Of a stretch of DNA of 47,580 nt, positions 25,629-34,960 are shown piece by piece. Position numbers and translations under genes: made by a program. Under the pieces are notes generated by a model that was given only the letters and a program-made list of their open reading frames with translations, was not told where the DNA came from and made no database searches. This stretch comes from Myxococcales bacterium (GTDB lineage: Bacteria > Myxococcota_A > Polyangia > Polyangiales > SLQV01). The stretch's first letter is position 1; each line of letters begins with the position of its first letter. The stretch covers positions 1 to 47,580 of the forward strand of contig SLQV01000194.1 of NCBI GenBank assembly GCA_007131285.1, in the 5' to 3' direction.

Positions 25629-26705
25629 TCAGTGGGGGCTGTTGGTGCCACCGTGTGCGGGTGGCGTGCCGGGTGCAAGTTCTAGCTGAATCGGCACCAG
25701 GTTGTCTGCGTAAAGCGTAACCTCGTAGCGCTCCCGCAGGTCATCCATGATTTCCTGAACCTTCTCCTCCCGTGTTTGTCGCACCAGAATTTCACGGATT
25801 GAGGCCTCGACGTCCTCCAACGACTCGTCTTTTTCGGGGTAGAGCCGCACAAGCTTCACGATGCTCCAAGCATCGTTGACCGGAACTGGCTGGCTTGCCA
25901 CCTGGCCCGGCGCCAGTTTGAACGCTGCTTCGGCAATAGCCTTTTCTACGCTCGCATCGGTGCGGTTGCGGTAGCGGCCCTGCTGGTCGAATTCGCCGAG
26001 GTCGCCGCTGGAGAGCTTGGTCTCTTCGTCAATGGTATGCTTAAGCACCAGTTCACGGAAGGCGGTAGGACCAGCGGCTTTCGCCTTGGGTAACAGCTCC
26101 ATGGCCTCTTCGCGTGTTTTGACCTGAAGATGCAGCGCGCGAGCGAGGGCGGGGCGTTTGTAGGCCTCAGGGTGCTCCTCATAATAGGACTTCACTGCCG
26201 AGGCCGGTATCTTTGACGGGTCTAAATGCTCAGGATCGAGCTTTTTCAGGAGCACCCGCTGGATCGCCACTTGATACACCTTGCGGCGCACCGTGGGGTG
26301 GTTGCGAATCTCCGGCGAGTTTTCCGCGCCCCAAATCAATAGCTCTCGTTCGCGCAAGTTCTTGAGCTGCTGATTGAGTGCCTTAGGCTGATCGATGAGT
26401 TGAGCTATGCGCGCCGGTTCGGCGGATCCCAGTTCATTTACAATGTCTTCAACCGTCAATCGACGGTTGCCCACACGGAAATAGGTTGTGCCCTGTTCGG
26501 CGTCAGTCGGTGCATCCGCTGCAGGGCTGTCTGCCTGCTCGGGCTGGGCAAGTGTGACGTTCCACGCTCCCCCCAGGGAGATCGCCGTCAGGCTGCACAG
26601 CACCGCGAGTGGGCGACGTAGTGAGGGTCCAACGGGTGACCCATCTAGTCGCTGGTCGTGCGAACTTGGAAATTCTGTCTTCACAAGTCTTAGCCTTTCA
26701 TACAC
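25629..26705 (-). CDS. PpiC/SurA-type peptidyl-prolyl isomerase, exported
   Basis: A 358-residue periplasmic folding factor. After a charged N-terminus a hydrophobic leader (LAVLCSLTAISLGGAWNVTLAQ) leads to a helical SurA-N-like region (IVNELGSAEPARIAQLIDQPKALNQQLKNLRERELLIWGAE). A parvulin-type domain is at about residues 175-280 (ALARALHLQVKTREEAMELL, SSGDLGEFDQQGRY, VPVNDAWSIVKLVRLYPE), followed by a charged helix. Start is ATG 26705 or GTG 26684; both give the same mature protein. It is the third gene of a minus-strand run HIT-rseP-ppiC, consistent with a role in outer-membrane protein maturation. Confidence 0.82.
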   Translation of the reverse strand: MYERLRLVKTEFPSSHDQRLDGSPVGPSLRRPLAVLCSLTAISLGGAWNVTLAQPEQADSPAADAPTDAEQGTTYFRVGNRRLTVEDIVNELGSAEPARIAQLIDQPKALNQQLKNLRERELLIWGAENSPEIRNHPTVRRKVYQVAIQRVLLKKLDPEHLDPSKIPASAVKSYYEEHPEAYKRPALARALHLQVKTREEAMELLPKAKAAGPTAFRELVLKHTIDEETKLSSGDLGEFDQQGRYRNRTDASVEKAIAEAAFKLAPGQVASQPVPVNDAWSIVKLVRLYPEKDESLEDVEASIREILVRQTREEKVQEIMDDLRERYEVTLYADNLVPIQLELAPGTPPAHGGTNSPH

Positions 26706-26827
26706 GAGTCGCTCGCGTCAACGAGCGTCAAACAGCGGCCGCATGTGGAGCGGCGGCATGCGTTGCCCTGCCACCACCAGGCGTGCGGCTCATGTGAAGA
26801 TCGCGCGTGCGTAAAAACGCTCCGTGC

Positions 26828-27874
26828 TCATGTGCCCGCGACATCCCTCACCGTGACGTACACGATCAGCGCGAGAAGTAGCATGAGGCCCACCGCGTGA
26901 ATGAGCGCCTCGACCTTTTCATTGGGGCGCTGGCGGGTTACCGCTTCGAAGAGCAGAAACATGAAGCGTCCGCCGTCGAGCGCGGGCAACGGCAGCAGAT
27001 TGAAAAGTCCCAAGGCCACAGAGAGCAGCATGAGCACCGATAGGTACTCCACCCAGCCTGCATGGGCCTGCTCCGCAACGATTTTGCCCATGCCCACCGG
27101 ACCTGTCAGGCCTTCCGTTGTCCGGTCGCGGACGAGTTTTTGAATGCCTTCGAGCTGCATCATGGTCAGCTCCATCGGGAATACGATCGCTTTCGTTGCG
27201 GCTTCACCCGCACCGAGGGGCGCAAAGGTGCGCTCAATCTTGGCGACCACCCCGATAAGGCCGCGCCCGTCGACCTCTCGCGGCACGATAACCAGCGGTT
27301 CTAGCGCTTGGCCGCCGCGCTCGACCAAGTAGGTGGTGGCCTGGCCGCCCCGAGGTTTCGTGATGCGGATAAGGTCGTCGACGGTGGCGATAGCCTCGCC
27401 TTGGGCTTCGGTAATGACGTCACCGGGTAGGAGGCCGGCTGTGTCCGCGGGACTACCAGGCTCGACCTCTGCAACTACCATTGGGGAGCTGGCATTGGAG
27501 GACGGCCAGCCGTGCAGTGCAAGGCCGAAAATCATCACGCTGGCCAGGAGATAGTTTGCAAACGGGCCCGCAAGCACGGTGACGATCCTCGCGGTCAGGC
27601 TTTGATTGACGAAGCTGCCTTTGTCTTGCGGGTCGATGTCCTCGTGGGGGTTCATGCCCGCGATCTGAACGTAAGCCATGAAGGGGATGGCACAGACCTG
27701 AAAGGTGGTTGGGCTACCTGCCGGCTGATAGCGGGCGATGACCGGTCCGATGCCGATGCTGTAGCGCAACACCCGCATGCCGAACCCACGGGCTGCTAAA
27801 AAATGCCCGGTTTCATGCACGATGACCAGCACGCTAATGCCTAAAATCGCGAGAAGTATGTCAAAGACAGCCAT
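26828..27874 (-). CDS. rseP: RseP-type site-2 intramembrane zinc protease
   Basis: An M50 metalloprotease of the inner membrane. HETGH (His20, Glu21, His24) in the first helix is the zinc site, and LLPLPALDGGRFMFLLFE near residue 305 provides the third ligand Asp. A PDZ domain lies between about 130 and 205 (VVAEVEPGSPADTAGLLPGDVITEAQG). The 348 residues fit the shorter, single-PDZ forms. RseP proteins cut anti-sigma factors or clear signal-peptide remnants; no sigma/anti-sigma pair is nearby. The next gene on the same strand is the PpiC-type chaperone, about 120 bases downstream. Confidence 0.92.
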   Translation of the reverse strand: MAVFDILLAILGISVLVIVHETGHFLAARGFGMRVLRYSIGIGPVIARYQPAGSPTTFQVCAIPFMAYVQIAGMNPHEDIDPQDKGSFVNQSLTARIVTVLAGPFANYLLASVMIFGLALHGWPSSNASSPMVVAEVEPGSPADTAGLLPGDVITEAQGEAIATVDDLIRITKPRGGQATTYLVERGGQALEPLVIVPREVDGRGLIGVVAKIERTFAPLGAGEAATKAIVFPMELTMMQLEGIQKLVRDRTTEGLTGPVGMGKIVAEQAHAGWVEYLSVLMLLSVALGLFNLLPLPALDGGRFMFLLFEAVTRQRPNEKVEALIHAVGLMLLLALIVYVTVRDVAGT

Positions 27875-27949
27875 GGCTAAACCATTCTAGATCGAGGGAC
27901 GACGTTCGCGTTTGCCAATCGCGGGCAAAGTTTGCACTCCACGAGTCGC

Positions 27950-28393
27950 CTATGCCTGCGGGAGTCCCGGGGCTTGCTCGGCACCTAGCGCGGAACGGAT
28001 ACTAGCAGCCAGGGACTCCCCGGTTTCTGTTGTGAGGACACCAGGCTGCCATTGCAGGCCCAGCCCGGCGCTGCCGTCAGGTTTTGGAATGATGTGAAAG
28101 TGGACGTGCATCACCGCTTGGTGCGCGCCTTGACCATTATTTTGCAGCACGTTGTAGGCCGTGGCGCCGGTGGCGGCACAGACGGCAGCACAAATTCTCG
28201 GCAAGGAGGCGCCCAGTGCGGCGGCGCTTGCCTCAGAAAGCTCGTGAAGAAAAGCGGCGGGCTCTTTTGGAATCACCAGGGTGTGTCCCGGTGCCAGCGG
28301 GGCGATGTCGAGAAACGCCAGAACGCGGTCGGTTTCGAGAATGCGGTGGCATGGGATGGTGCCCGCGAGAATTGCGTCAAAAACCGTAGTCAT
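27950..28393 (-). CDS. HIT-family nucleotide hydrolase/transferase
   Basis: A 147-residue cytosolic HINT-type protein that would hydrolyse purine nucleotide phosphoramidates or similar nucleotidyl substrates. Family landmarks are DRVLAFLDIAPLAPGHTLVIPK, YNVLQNNGQGAHQAV and the catalytic triad HVHFHIIPK (His96, His98, His100). The length matches the family. It is the first gene of the minus-strand run leading to rseP and the PpiC-type gene, with 75 bases between its stop and the rseP start, so co-transcription is plausible but a functional link is not. Confidence 0.93.
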   Translation of the reverse strand: MTTVFDAILAGTIPCHRILETDRVLAFLDIAPLAPGHTLVIPKEPAAFLHELSEASAAALGASLPRICAAVCAATGATAYNVLQNNGQGAHQAVMHVHFHIIPKPDGSAGLGLQWQPGVLTTETGESLAASIRSALGAEQAPGLPQA

Positions 28394-28591
28394 GGGTGCC
28401 TGGTGCTCGGAGGTGGTACGCTCTTTAGCGTGGCGCTATCGCTGAACGCGTTCGTGGCTTGGGTCGAGACTCTCGTATGCGATCCCCATGCGGGTAATCA
28501 GGCGGACCGGTCTGAGGAACGTCCAACGCCCCCGCGAACTCCCCGGCCGACTGTCTCTCTCTCCGCTAGTTTCGACAGCCCCAGTAGGATA

Positions 28592-29245
28592 GTGCCGTTG
28601 GCTTCGCGGGGCTATGCTTGTTGGGGGCTGTTCTGCGTCTTTTGTGCGGGATGCTCCTTCGGGCAAGAGCTTTTCCCAGAGCGGGTTCGCGTTGAATGGA
28701 CATCCGATGCCGAGCCCGTGGCGGCTGCCTACTTTTCCGAGACCTCGGTAGTGGGCGGCCGTGGTGTTCAGTTGCGCTTCAACGTGATCACGGGCTGCGT
28801 CTCCCTCGTCTCACCGCAGACCGTGAGTTTAAGTCCTTACCAGCGCTTCGAGACCAGCACTAACGCAGTCAGTTTTACCGCACCGGAGGTCGAGAGAGGT
28901 CAGCTGCGCAACCGCAGTGACCGCATGGAGTTTGGTCGGGAGGCGCCGGGCTTGCTTTCGCCGGAGACGTTGCCATCGCGTCTCGTGTTGTTTCCGTTGC
29001 TCTGGCAGGACTTAAACGGCAATGGTCTTCTGGACTTTCAGCTTGACGGGCCAAGCGAGCGTGCGTGCGTGGCCGAGGGCCTGCTCGCGGACAGGGCCTT
29101 TTGGCTTTTCGAGGTGTTGATCAACACACGCAACGGGCAAGCGCAGATAGTAGCGCTTGGCAAACAGCCTGCACCGGACAGCAATCTCCCCGAGCGCGTG
29201 CCCCTCACCGACGAGACCGACGCGCGCTGGACCCGAAACCTCTAG
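28592..29245 (+). CDS. Small predicted lipoprotein, unknown function
   Basis: The track ORF starts at 28052 inside the antisense HIT gene, so that start is not credible. GTG 28592 gives a short leader ending in the possible lipobox CAGC (residue 21, GLFCVFCAGC), though the purine run AGGA is too close to be an ideal ribosome binding site. The mature 196 residues are beta-rich (VRVEWTSDAEPVAAAYFSE, GVQLRFNVITGCVSLVSPQTV), with a DLNGNGLLDFQLDGP loop resembling a calcium-binding type motif. No family is recognised. The start and even the lipidation are tentative. Confidence 0.55.
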   Translation: MPLASRGYACWGLFCVFCAGCSFGQELFPERVRVEWTSDAEPVAAAYFSETSVVGGRGVQLRFNVITGCVSLVSPQTVSLSPYQRFETSTNAVSFTAPEVERGQLRNRSDRMEFGREAPGLLSPETLPSRLVLFPLLWQDLNGNGLLDFQLDGPSERACVAEGLLADRAFWLFEVLINTRNGQAQIVALGKQPAPDSNLPERVPLTDETDARWTRNL

Positions 29246-29284
29246 GCCTTAGGTAAGTGCGCTGGGTTCCGTGATTTTCTGCGG

Positions 29285-29716
29285 TCACTGGTCGGCGGCA
29301 GCAAGCAGCGTGCGAATGCGCGCGATCATGGCGCCAAGTCCGTTGCGGCGCGAAGCACTCAAGTGCGCTTGCAAGCCTATCTCCCCGAGGATCGCAGCGG
29401 GATCGAGCTTCAGTGCGGCTTCAAGGCTAAGCCCCTCGTAGGCGCTTTGCAGCACGGCAAGCAAGCCACGAACTAGGAAAGCATCGCTGTCTGCGCGAAC
29501 ACGAACCCCGGTCGTCGGCGCGTATTCGAGCACCAGCCAGACCTGGCTCATGCATCCATGGACGCGTGACGCGTCATTTTTTTCGACGTCGCGCAGGCCG
29601 CCTAAGTGCTTGCCGAGGTCGAGTAAGTACTCGTATCTGGCGGGCCAATCTTCGAGGAACGCGAAGTTCTCGACGAGCTCTTGAAGTGAGGGCGCTTGGG
29701 CTGGCGGTGCGGTCAT
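29285..29716 (-). CDS. sufE: SufE-family sulfur acceptor
   Basis: A 143-residue protein of the SufE/CsdE family, which takes persulfide sulfur from a cysteine desulfurase (SufS/CsdA) for Fe-S cluster assembly. The reactive-cysteine motif VHGCMSQVW (Cys55) is intact, preceded by the typical helix LVENFAFLEDWPARYEYLLDLGK. The C-terminal part (GLRAHL.ASRRNGLGAMIARIR in degenerate form) matches too. No sufS or sufBCD gene is adjacent, so its partner must be elsewhere. It is transcribed divergently from atpD. Confidence 0.92.
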   Translation of the reverse strand: MTAPPAQAPSLQELVENFAFLEDWPARYEYLLDLGKHLGGLRDVEKNDASRVHGCMSQVWLVLEYAPTTGVRVRADSDAFLVRGLLAVLQSAYEGLSLEAALKLDPAAILGEIGLQAHLSASRRNGLGAMIARIRTLLAAADQ

Positions 29717-29770
29717 GGGATTCCAGTCGGATGGTTTGCGCGGCTAAGCTCGCAGCCTGGCTGTGCTTGA

Positions 29771-31306
<1,536 letters not shown>

Positions 31307-31402
31307 GCAGCATGGATTCTCCAACCGGGCTAAGGTGTCCGGAGGGTGGGATGCGAGAGCGCATCGCCTGGGGGAACGTCCGCACAAAAGCGAGGCAGAC
31401 CG

Positions 31403-31795
31403 ATGCTCATGCAAGTAAAAGTGATCACACCCGAAGGCGTTGTTCTTGATCAGCAGGCCGAAGTGGTGACGCTGCCCGGTGCCGCGGGCGACCTGCAAGT
31501 CTTGCCGGGTCACCGTCCGCTCGCTGCGGCGCTTCGCGCGGGCAGTGTCGTGCTCGGCCAAGCAAATGCAAGGGCCACGCTTGTCATTGCGGGCGGTGTC
31601 GCCAGTGTCCGAGGCGATATGTGTGAGGTTCTGGCGCTTGAGAGCACGGCGGCCACCACGGTCGACCGTCAGGCGTGTGCTGCCGAGGTGGCTCGGCTTA
31701 CCGCGCATCTTGCCGAACAACCGCTCGCCGCGGCCGAGCCGGAGCGGCGGCGCCTAGCCTACTACGAAGCGCAACTCGACGCGCATAAGGCCTAA
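31403..31795 (+). CDS. atpC: F1 ATP synthase epsilon subunit
   Basis: A 130-residue epsilon subunit: an N-terminal beta sandwich (MQVKVITPEGVVLDQQAEVVTLPGAAGDLQVLPGHRPLAAALRAG) and a C-terminal helical pair (VARLTAHLAEQ..ERRRLAYYEAQLDAHKA), which couples the rotor to F1. The ATG at 31403 has GAGG seven bases upstream; ATG 31409 is nearly equivalent. The start is 97 bases after atpD, so they form a two-gene unit. The domain order and length are normal. Confidence 0.92.
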   Translation: MLMQVKVITPEGVVLDQQAEVVTLPGAAGDLQVLPGHRPLAAALRAGSVVLGQANARATLVIAGGVASVRGDMCEVLALESTAATTVDRQACAAEVARLTAHLAEQPLAAAEPERRRLAYYEAQLDAHKA

Positions 31796-32056
31796 AGTCC
31801 TCCGTATCGATAAACGGCGCCATAGCGAGCCGGCTGCGGCGGTCGCGCGCATGTTCTGTCTACAAGGTTTGAGAGCGCGGGCCCGCGGGGTGCACGCTGG
31901 CTTGCCCGCCGGATCCGAGCAGATTTCGCCGCCGAGCCTCGGCGTGCTTCTCCCACCAGGTTCACCACGCCCTACGTTGTTTCGCTCTGCTTGACACGCG
32001 TCCTCTTGGGAGCGGAGAAGGGGTGCCGGTGCTTGCTTGGACGAGGTGTTTTTGCA
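31796..32056. other. Intergenic region between atpC and glucokinase
   Basis: About 260 bases without a gene. GC-rich palindromic strings (GCGGGCCCGC near 31880) occur but no terminator with a T-tract stands out. Confidence 0.3.
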
Positions 32057-33136
32057 ATGAGAGCCAGGATGGGTCAGCAGCTTCTTCTTGCAGGGGATAT
32101 TGGCGGGACAAACTCACGCTTCTCGCTTTACGAGCGTGTGCCGCTCGCGCCGCGTTTTTCCCGAACGTATCCCTCTCGGTCGATGGAGTCACTAGAGGCA
32201 GCCGCGCTGCGCTTCTTCGATGACGCGCGGGCAGAGCTCGGGGACGAGGTGGAGGTCGTTGCAGGTGCTTTAGGCGTGGCGGGCCCGATCGAAGGTAACG
32301 TGTGCCGTGCCACTAACTTGCCGTGGGTCATTGACGCGCGGCGGCTCGGTCAGCGTCTGTCTATTCCTGTGTTGCGCCTGCTCAATGATTTTGAATCTAT
32401 TGCGCACGCCATTCCCGTTCTGAACGCCCAGGACCTCGTGGCTATTGGAGGCGGGTCACCCGAGACCGGCAAGCCGCTGGCGATTCTTGGTCCTGGCACC
32501 GGATTGGGACAGGCCTTCCTCTTGCCAGACGCTCACGTGAATCCCGGTGCGGATGCCTTGAAGCTGAGCGCTCCTTACACGGTTCTGGCGTCCGAAGGAG
32601 GTCACGCGGATTTCGCCCCGCGCACACCGATTGAAATGGGGCTGCTGCAATACCTTACGTTGCGTTACGGCCGCGTCTCGAATGAGCGAGTGCTTTCGGG
32701 TAATGGTCTTTCGGATATTTTCACATTTCTTCAAGAAGACCCTGCATTTCGTGCCCTCGTTACCCACGAAACACGCGAGCTTTTGGCCACTGCGGCCGAT
32801 AGGCCCGCGGTGATCTCTCGGCAGGCGCAGGCCGCGGCGGATCCGGTGTGTCAGGTTGCACTCGCCGTCTTCGCCTCGGTGCTCGGTGCTGTCGCGGGTA
32901 ACCTGGCGCTGACGGTGCTGGCCGCAGGCGGCGTCTACATCGCCGGCGGTATCGCGCCACAGATAGTGTCCTTTCTTGAGAAGAGCGCGATTCGTGATGC
33001 ATTCGAGCATAAAGGTCGTTTTCGACCACTGGTTCAGCGCATTCCGCTCTATGTTGTCGTGCGCGACGATGTCGGCCTCCACGGCAGCGCCGCGTACGCA
33101 AGCCGTCTCACCAGCGATCCGCTGCCCACCGTCTGA
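32057..33136 (+). CDS. glk: Glucokinase (Glk family)
   Basis: A cytosolic ATP-dependent hexokinase of the bacterial glucokinase family (not ROK), 359 residues. The N-terminal phosphate-binding motif LLAGDIGGTNSRFSLYE, the ATNLPWVID substrate segment, LLNDFESIAHAIP with the catalytic Asp, and LGPGTGLGQAFL are present, as is GGHADFAPRTPIE. The second domain ends with VYIAGGIAPQ. ATG 32057 (GAGG about eleven bases upstream) or ATG 32069 starts the protein; the track start at 31991 is too early. It stands alone, so glucose entry into glycolysis is the likely role. Confidence 0.93.
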   Translation: MRARMGQQLLLAGDIGGTNSRFSLYERVPLAPRFSRTYPSRSMESLEAAALRFFDDARAELGDEVEVVAGALGVAGPIEGNVCRATNLPWVIDARRLGQRLSIPVLRLLNDFESIAHAIPVLNAQDLVAIGGGSPETGKPLAILGPGTGLGQAFLLPDAHVNPGADALKLSAPYTVLASEGGHADFAPRTPIEMGLLQYLTLRYGRVSNERVLSGNGLSDIFTFLQEDPAFRALVTHETRELLATAADRPAVISRQAQAAADPVCQVALAVFASVLGAVAGNLALTVLAAGGVYIAGGIAPQIVSFLEKSAIRDAFEHKGRFRPLVQRIPLYVVVRDDVGLHGSAAYASRLTSDPLPTV

Positions 33137-33652
33137 GCCTCTGTGTCCGCTTCCTTGGAAGGATAGTTGACGCAGGCCTTAGTTGGAGGCGACGCCAGAG
33201 GGCGTTTCCGAGACGCGCGCGTCTACTTAAGGCATGCGCATCCGGTTTGCGGCCAAATCCGGCGGATATCCTCGCCAAAAATCCTCATAAACCGTGAGTT
33301 AGCTGCAGTCTTTGGCTGCGGACGCGCGAGCGCAGATCCTCAACCGAACACGTAGCTCGCTTCACCGATCACGCATGCCACTTAAGTATGCGTCGCGCGT
33401 GCTAGGGCGTTACTGCCAGACGTTACGTGGTTTCTCCCTGTGTCGATGGCAGGTGCGTGTGCCTCGGGCGAGTGGTTCTGCGCATGTCGACCGCGATGGG
33501 GTTCTCGAATGCGCATGTTCGTGCGAGACTGGGGCGCCTGAGCGCGTTAGGGTAACAGAGCGATTAACTGAGCCGGGGTTTTTTGCGCAGCCTGCTCAGA
33601 AAGATAAGCATCGGCGCGTAGCCGCGGCGGCGCATTAAATGGAGGGGACACG
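33137..33652. other. 516-base intergenic region without a recognised gene
   Basis: The ORFs here (33167, 33312) have shadow-like Arg/Cys-rich composition and no ribosome binding sites. A short palindrome AGACGCGCGCGTCT lies near 33212, and a TTTTTT run occurs near 33580 without a clear stem before it. Nothing else is evident. Confidence 0.35.
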
Positions 33653-34216
33653 ATGGCTCGCGTAGGTGTCTTATTGGCTAAGGGCTTTGAGGAAATCGAA
33701 GCGGTTACCGTAGTGGATGTGCTTCGGCGTGCAGATATTGACGTTTGGACGCTCGGCGTGAGCAGTATTTCGATAGCGGGCGCCCACGGCATCGTCGTGG
33801 AAGCGGACGCGTTGCTGAGCGAAGAAGCGGATACAAAATGGGATGCCGTGGTGTGCCCTGGAGGGTTGCCGGGGGCGCATCATTTGCGAGACGATCAAGC
33901 AGTACAGCGCCTATTGCGCGCCCAGGACCGTAGTGGGCGCTGGATTGGCGCTATCTGCGCGGCGCCGATAGCGTTGGCCAAGGCAGGCATTTTGCGTGGC
34001 CGCAACGTGACCTGTTACCCCGGCTTTGAGGATGAACTCGAAGGAGCGAACGTCGTGGAGGCCCCGGTTGTCATCGACCGCAACCTGATCACGAGTCGCG
34101 GACCGGCGACGGCGCTTGCGTTCGCGTTCGCGCTTGTCAACGAACTCGGTGATAAAAAAATAGCCGAAAGTCTCAAGATCAGCACGCTTTACAGCGAACT
34201 AATGGAAGGCCTGTGA
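33653..34216 (+). CDS. DJ-1/PfpI family protein (YajL-like)
   Basis: A 187-residue cytosolic protein of the DJ-1 clade. Conserved features are GFEEIEAVTVVDVLRRA with the active-site Glu14, the CPGGLPGAHHL strand-loop, the nucleophile elbow GAICAAPIAL (Cys102), and TSRGPATALAFAFALV. Members have been assigned chaperone, protein-deglycase or glyoxalase-like activities; sequence alone does not decide. A GGAGGGG sequence precedes the ATG. The stop overlaps the GTG of the next gene (GTGA), so the thioesterase gene is coupled to it. Confidence 0.92.
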   Translation: MARVGVLLAKGFEEIEAVTVVDVLRRADIDVWTLGVSSISIAGAHGIVVEADALLSEEADTKWDAVVCPGGLPGAHHLRDDQAVQRLLRAQDRSGRWIGAICAAPIALAKAGILRGRNVTCYPGFEDELEGANVVEAPVVIDRNLITSRGPATALAFAFALVNELGDKKIAESLKISTLYSELMEGL

Positions 34217-34644
34217 CCTCTTTACCCCCCGCTCCTGTGTACGCGCGCCGCATCCGCTTCGATGAAATCGACGCAGCAGGCGTGATGTATTTCGCGCGCA
34301 TCATGCACCTGGCGCACGAAGCGATTGAGCATGCCTACTGGACGCTAGGGTGGCCTATCTCCCGTCAGTTTTCCGAGCTTGATGTAGGCATGCCGATTCT
34401 CGAGACGCACGCTTCCTTTCGACGGCCGTTGCGTCTCGATGACGAAGTGCAGGTGGTCGTGCTGCGGAACTCGATGTCCGAAAAAACGGTGGAGCTAACG
34501 GTGCAGGTGTGGCTGGGTGAGGCGGTCGCCGCTGTCATCGACCTCACCTTGTGTTGCGTGACGCGAGGGTTTCAGTCGACGCCGCTTCCCGACTCGCTGC
34601 GCTTGGTTTTCGCGGCGCTCAAGCAGGCTCCGCGGTCGCCTTAG
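34213..34644 (+). CDS. Hot-dog fold acyl-CoA thioesterase (4HBT family)
   Basis: A 143-residue single-hot-dog thioesterase. RRIRFDEIDAAGVMYFARIMHLAHEAIEHAYW carries the catalytic Asp20 and the DxxGVxYxxxxxxxxEA motif of YbgC/4-hydroxybenzoyl-CoA and 1,4-dihydroxynaphthoyl-CoA thioesterases; PILETHASFRRPLRLDDEV and DLTLCCVTR complete the fold. The substrate is unknown; the sequence is closest in style to DHNA-CoA hydrolases, which act in menaquinone/phylloquinone synthesis, but no men gene is present here. The start GTG overlaps the DJ-1 gene stop. Confidence 0.88.
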   Translation: MTSLPPAPVYARRIRFDEIDAAGVMYFARIMHLAHEAIEHAYWTLGWPISRQFSELDVGMPILETHASFRRPLRLDDEVQVVVLRNSMSEKTVELTVQVWLGEAVAAVIDLTLCCVTRGFQSTPLPDSLRLVFAALKQAPRSP

Positions 34645-34960
34645 TCCCGGTTAGTTCAGGCAAGTGCGTGCGCTGAGCGCGTGCCCGAAGCCGGGGTAGC
34701 CCGGCTTTCGTGTGCTCGGTGCTTGTTCTCACAACGGCTGCGCGCCTACCTGACATGCTTCACGAAAAGACAATACTGAAGCTAACGCGGCCCCGCCCTG
34801 CCTTTGGGGCCATGACAGCTGGGAGAGGAAGTGTCACTCTACGGTTCTCAGGAGTGTGAGTTTGGAAGTCAATCATCAGAGTCGTTCGCCCCATGCCGCG
34901 CCAATGCAGTGCCAATCCGAGTTGGCGCCCTTTGTTGCTGGGTCCACCCCGAGGATTGGT
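34645..34960. other. Intergenic leader of the L,D-transpeptidase gene
   Basis: About 316 bases. The upstream in-frame GTG at 34856 is rejected as the main start (see next entry). A small inverted pair GCCGGGGTAGCCCGGC near 34690 could be a weak terminator of the thioesterase gene. Confidence 0.35.

Noticed and set aside
28052-28591. Long N-terminal extension of the small lipoprotein ORF
   Set aside because: It is antisense to the well-supported HIT gene and contains Arg/Pro/Cys-rich shadow sequence.
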